The notes below the pieces were generated by a model. It was not told the DNA's origin. It ran no database searches and worked only from the letters and a program-made list of their open reading frames with translations. Made by a program: the position numbers and the translations under genes. Shown in pieces: positions 6,347-7,982 of a DNA stretch of 7,982 bases. Position 1 is the first letter of the stretch, and every line of letters begins with the position of its first letter. This DNA comes from CAKUFA01 sp963627465 (GTDB lineage: Bacteria; Bacillota; Clostridia; Christensenellales; Aristaeellaceae), in the NCBI GenBank assembly GCA_963627465.1, contig CAVGBO010000084.1, positions 1-7,982 of the forward strand. The letters are read 5' to 3'.

Positions 6347-7698
6347 CCCATGATACCATTGCCGCCATTGCCACTGCCCCAGGACAGGGGGGCGTAAGCA
6401 TTGTCCGCCTAAGCGGCGGAGAGGCGGAGAAGATCCTGATGGCGCTGTTCCGCCCGGCTAAACGGGGGCTAACTGCCCTGACCAGTCACATGCTGACCTA
6501 CGGTCACGTGATGGACGGAGCGGAAGTCATTGACGAATGCATGGCGGTGATCATGCGTGCCCCACGCAGCTACACCCGGGAGGACGTGGTGGAGTTCCAG
6601 CTCCACGGTGGTGCCTTCACCCCCCAACGGGTGCTGAATTGCTGCCTACATGCCGGTGCACGGCTGGCAGAGCCGGGAGAATTTACCCGGCGTGCCTTCC
6701 TGAACGGGCGGATGGATCTATCCGAGGCCGAGGCGGTGATGAGCCTGATTGCCGCCCGGGGAGAGCAGGCACACCGTGCCGCCATGCGGCAGCTGCAAGG
6801 AGGCGCATCCTCCTTCATTCGGCAGGCAGCGGACGAGTTGTACACCATTGCCGCCGGCATTGCCGCCTGTGTGGATTACCCGGAGGAAATCACCGAGGAG
6901 GAGGCCACGGAAGGTCTATCCCCCAAGCTGAAGACCCTTGCGGACAAGCTGGACGCCGCCTGCAGTGAGCGTTCCGCCCGGCTGCTTGCCCAGGGCTTGC
7001 AGGTGGTGCTGTGCGGCCGCCCCAATGTGGGCAAAAGCTCCCTGCTGAACGCCCTTTTAGGGGAAGACCGAGCCATCGTCACCCCCATTCCCGGCACGAC
7101 CAGAGACGTGGTGACCGGGGACATGCTGCTGGGCGGGTGTCAGATTCACCTGACGGACACTGCCGGCCTCCGGGACACGGATGACCCGGTGGAGCGGCTG
7201 GGGGTCGCCCGCTCCGGCAAAGCCATGGCGGAGGCGGATGTGGTGCTGGTGGTGCTGGATCACGCTTCTCCCCTGACGGAAGCGGACAAAGCCCTCTTGC
7301 AGGAGCAGAACAGGGACAATACCCTGGTGATTGTGAACAAGACGGATCTGCCACCGGTGTGGGATGTGGCTGACATTGCCGCCCTATGCCCCAAGGGCAA
7401 GGTGCTGACCCTTGCCGCCGCCCTGCCGGACACCCTCCAGCCCCTGAAGGAGGAGCTTCGCCGCCGGGCAACGGTGAGCGATCAGCTGGCGTTGACCCAG
7501 CCCCGGCACATGGATGCCGCCCGGCGAGCCGCCGCTTTCCTGCGGCAGGCTGCCGCCACGGTGGATGCCGGGCTGCCGGTGGATCTGACCACGGTGGACA
7601 TGACCGCCGCCCAGTGCGCCCTGGGGGAAATCACCGGGGATCAGGTGGATGAAAAGCTGCTGGACGCTGTGTTCAGTCAGTTCTGCGTAGGGAAGTAA
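6343..7698 (+). CDS. mnmE: tRNA uridine-34 modification GTPase MnmE
   Basis: MnmE with MnmG installs (carboxymethyl)aminomethyl groups at C5 of wobble uridine 34 in certain tRNAs. This 451-residue protein is full length. It has the N-terminal tetrahydrofolate-binding domain (1-118, with TIAAIATAPGQGG at 5-17), then a helical domain, then the inserted G domain. The G domain has GRPNVGKS (225-232), PGTTRD (250-255), DTAG (272-275) and NKTD (332-335). The C-terminal FCVGK (447-451) carries the conserved cysteine C448. The usual G5 SAK/SAL-like sequence is replaced by LAAAL (357-361). An upstream in-frame ATG at 6307 lies inside the phosphoesterase gene. The ATG at 6343, with AGAGG at 6331-6335 and the family-typical start, is preferred. 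mnmG is not adjacent on the visible sides; element B follows directly. Confidence 0.97.
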   Translation: MTHDTIAAIATAPGQGGVSIVRLSGGEAEKILMALFRPAKRGLTALTSHMLTYGHVMDGAEVIDECMAVIMRAPRSYTREDVVEFQLHGGAFTPQRVLNCCLHAGARLAEPGEFTRRAFLNGRMDLSEAEAVMSLIAARGEQAHRAAMRQLQGGASSFIRQAADELYTIAAGIAACVDYPEEITEEEATEGLSPKLKTLADKLDAACSERSARLLAQGLQVVLCGRPNVGKSSLLNALLGEDRAIVTPIPGTTRDVVTGDMLLGGCQIHLTDTAGLRDTDDPVERLGVARSGKAMAEADVVLVVLDHASPLTEADKALLQEQNRDNTLVIVNKTDLPPVWDVADIAALCPKGKVLTLAAALPDTLQPLKEELRRRATVSDQLALTQPRHMDAARRAAAFLRQAAATVDAGLPVDLTTVDMTAAQCALGEITGDQVDEKLLDAVFSQFCVGK

Positions 7699-7982
7699 TC
7701 GAGCAAGTGGCAGAGCCACTTGCTCGAGGTTGCACTCGCTCACTGGTCGAACGGCTACGCCGTTCTCCCGGCCGTTCACTCGTGTAAGGAAGCTTTCCTT
7801 GCGGAAAGCTGCGGGAATCGCCGTACACGCCGCCGATTCCCGATCTAGCGTTGGAGGGTTTGTGAACCCTCCAACACCACCCGGGGTTGGGGGCTTCGCC
7901 CCCTGCTAAAGTGCCGAATGGGTTTGCTGAAAGACGATTATCACAAGGGGGCTTGACCATCGCCCCCTTGACCCCTTCGGGT
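7699..7982 (+). repeat. Repeat element B: multi-hairpin element abutting mnmE stop, cut by window end
   Basis: This is the second full copy of the element A family, starting at the base after the mnmE stop. Hp1 is 7699-7727 (perfect 13 bp, loop AGA). Hp2 is 7749-7765 (GAACGGC/GCCGTTC). Hp3 is 7791-7810 (identical to A). Hp4 is 7813-7841 (GGGAATCG/CGATTCCC). Hp5 is 7853-7872 (GGAGGGTT/AACCCTCC). The constant AACACCACCCGGGG (7873-7886) follows. An extra GGGGGC/GCCCCC hairpin (7889-7903) and a spacer unlike that of A come next. The terminal hairpin is 7944-7970 (CAAGGGGGC, loop TTGACCATC), followed by ACCCCTTCGGG to the window edge. Hp1 could also serve as a transcription barrier for mnmE mRNA, but no T tract follows it. 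Confidence 0.88.

Overview
The window (about 60% GC by eye) carries eight intact protein genes, all on the + strand. It looks like a Firmicutes chromosome, most likely a high-GC gut clostridium of the Oscillospiraceae (Faecalibacterium/Gemmiger/Subdoligranulum-like). The evidence for this is the ylm-type division cluster (yggS–sepF–yggT–ylmH–divIVA), strong AAGGAGG-like ribosome sites, and gaps filled with GC-rich palindromic repeats. The family-level placement is inference; no rRNA or other marker is present.

Region 1 (29–5126) is the division and cell-envelope cluster. It runs: a membrane-anchored HlyD-like protein, the PLP-binding YggS/YlmE protein, SepF with a very long Gln/Tyr/Pro-rich linker, YggT/YlmG, the S4-domain protein YlmH, and DivIVA. 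SepF and DivIVA place factors at the septum and poles, YggT is a small membrane protein linked to division, and YlmH is an RNA/ribosome-binding protein. DivIVA has its own good candidate promoter and is followed by a strong hairpin. Between sepF and yggT the cluster is interrupted by a 386-base gap holding repeat element A.

Region 2 (5127–5503) has no convincing gene. It holds the divIVA hairpin, a degenerate minus-strand relative of the repeat family (element C), and a candidate promoter for the next gene.

Region 3 (5504–7698) is a two-gene operon: a calcineurin-like metallophosphoesterase overlapping, at ATGA, the tRNA-modification GTPase gene mnmE. Element B starts at the base after the mnmE stop and runs to the window end.

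The most notable non-genic content is the pair of elements A and B. They share five hairpins in the same order. Linkers and a 48-nt core are identical, while stem sequences differ almost entirely by compensatory pair changes. This indicates selection on a folded RNA or single-stranded DNA, not on a protein. I cannot name the family from sequence alone.
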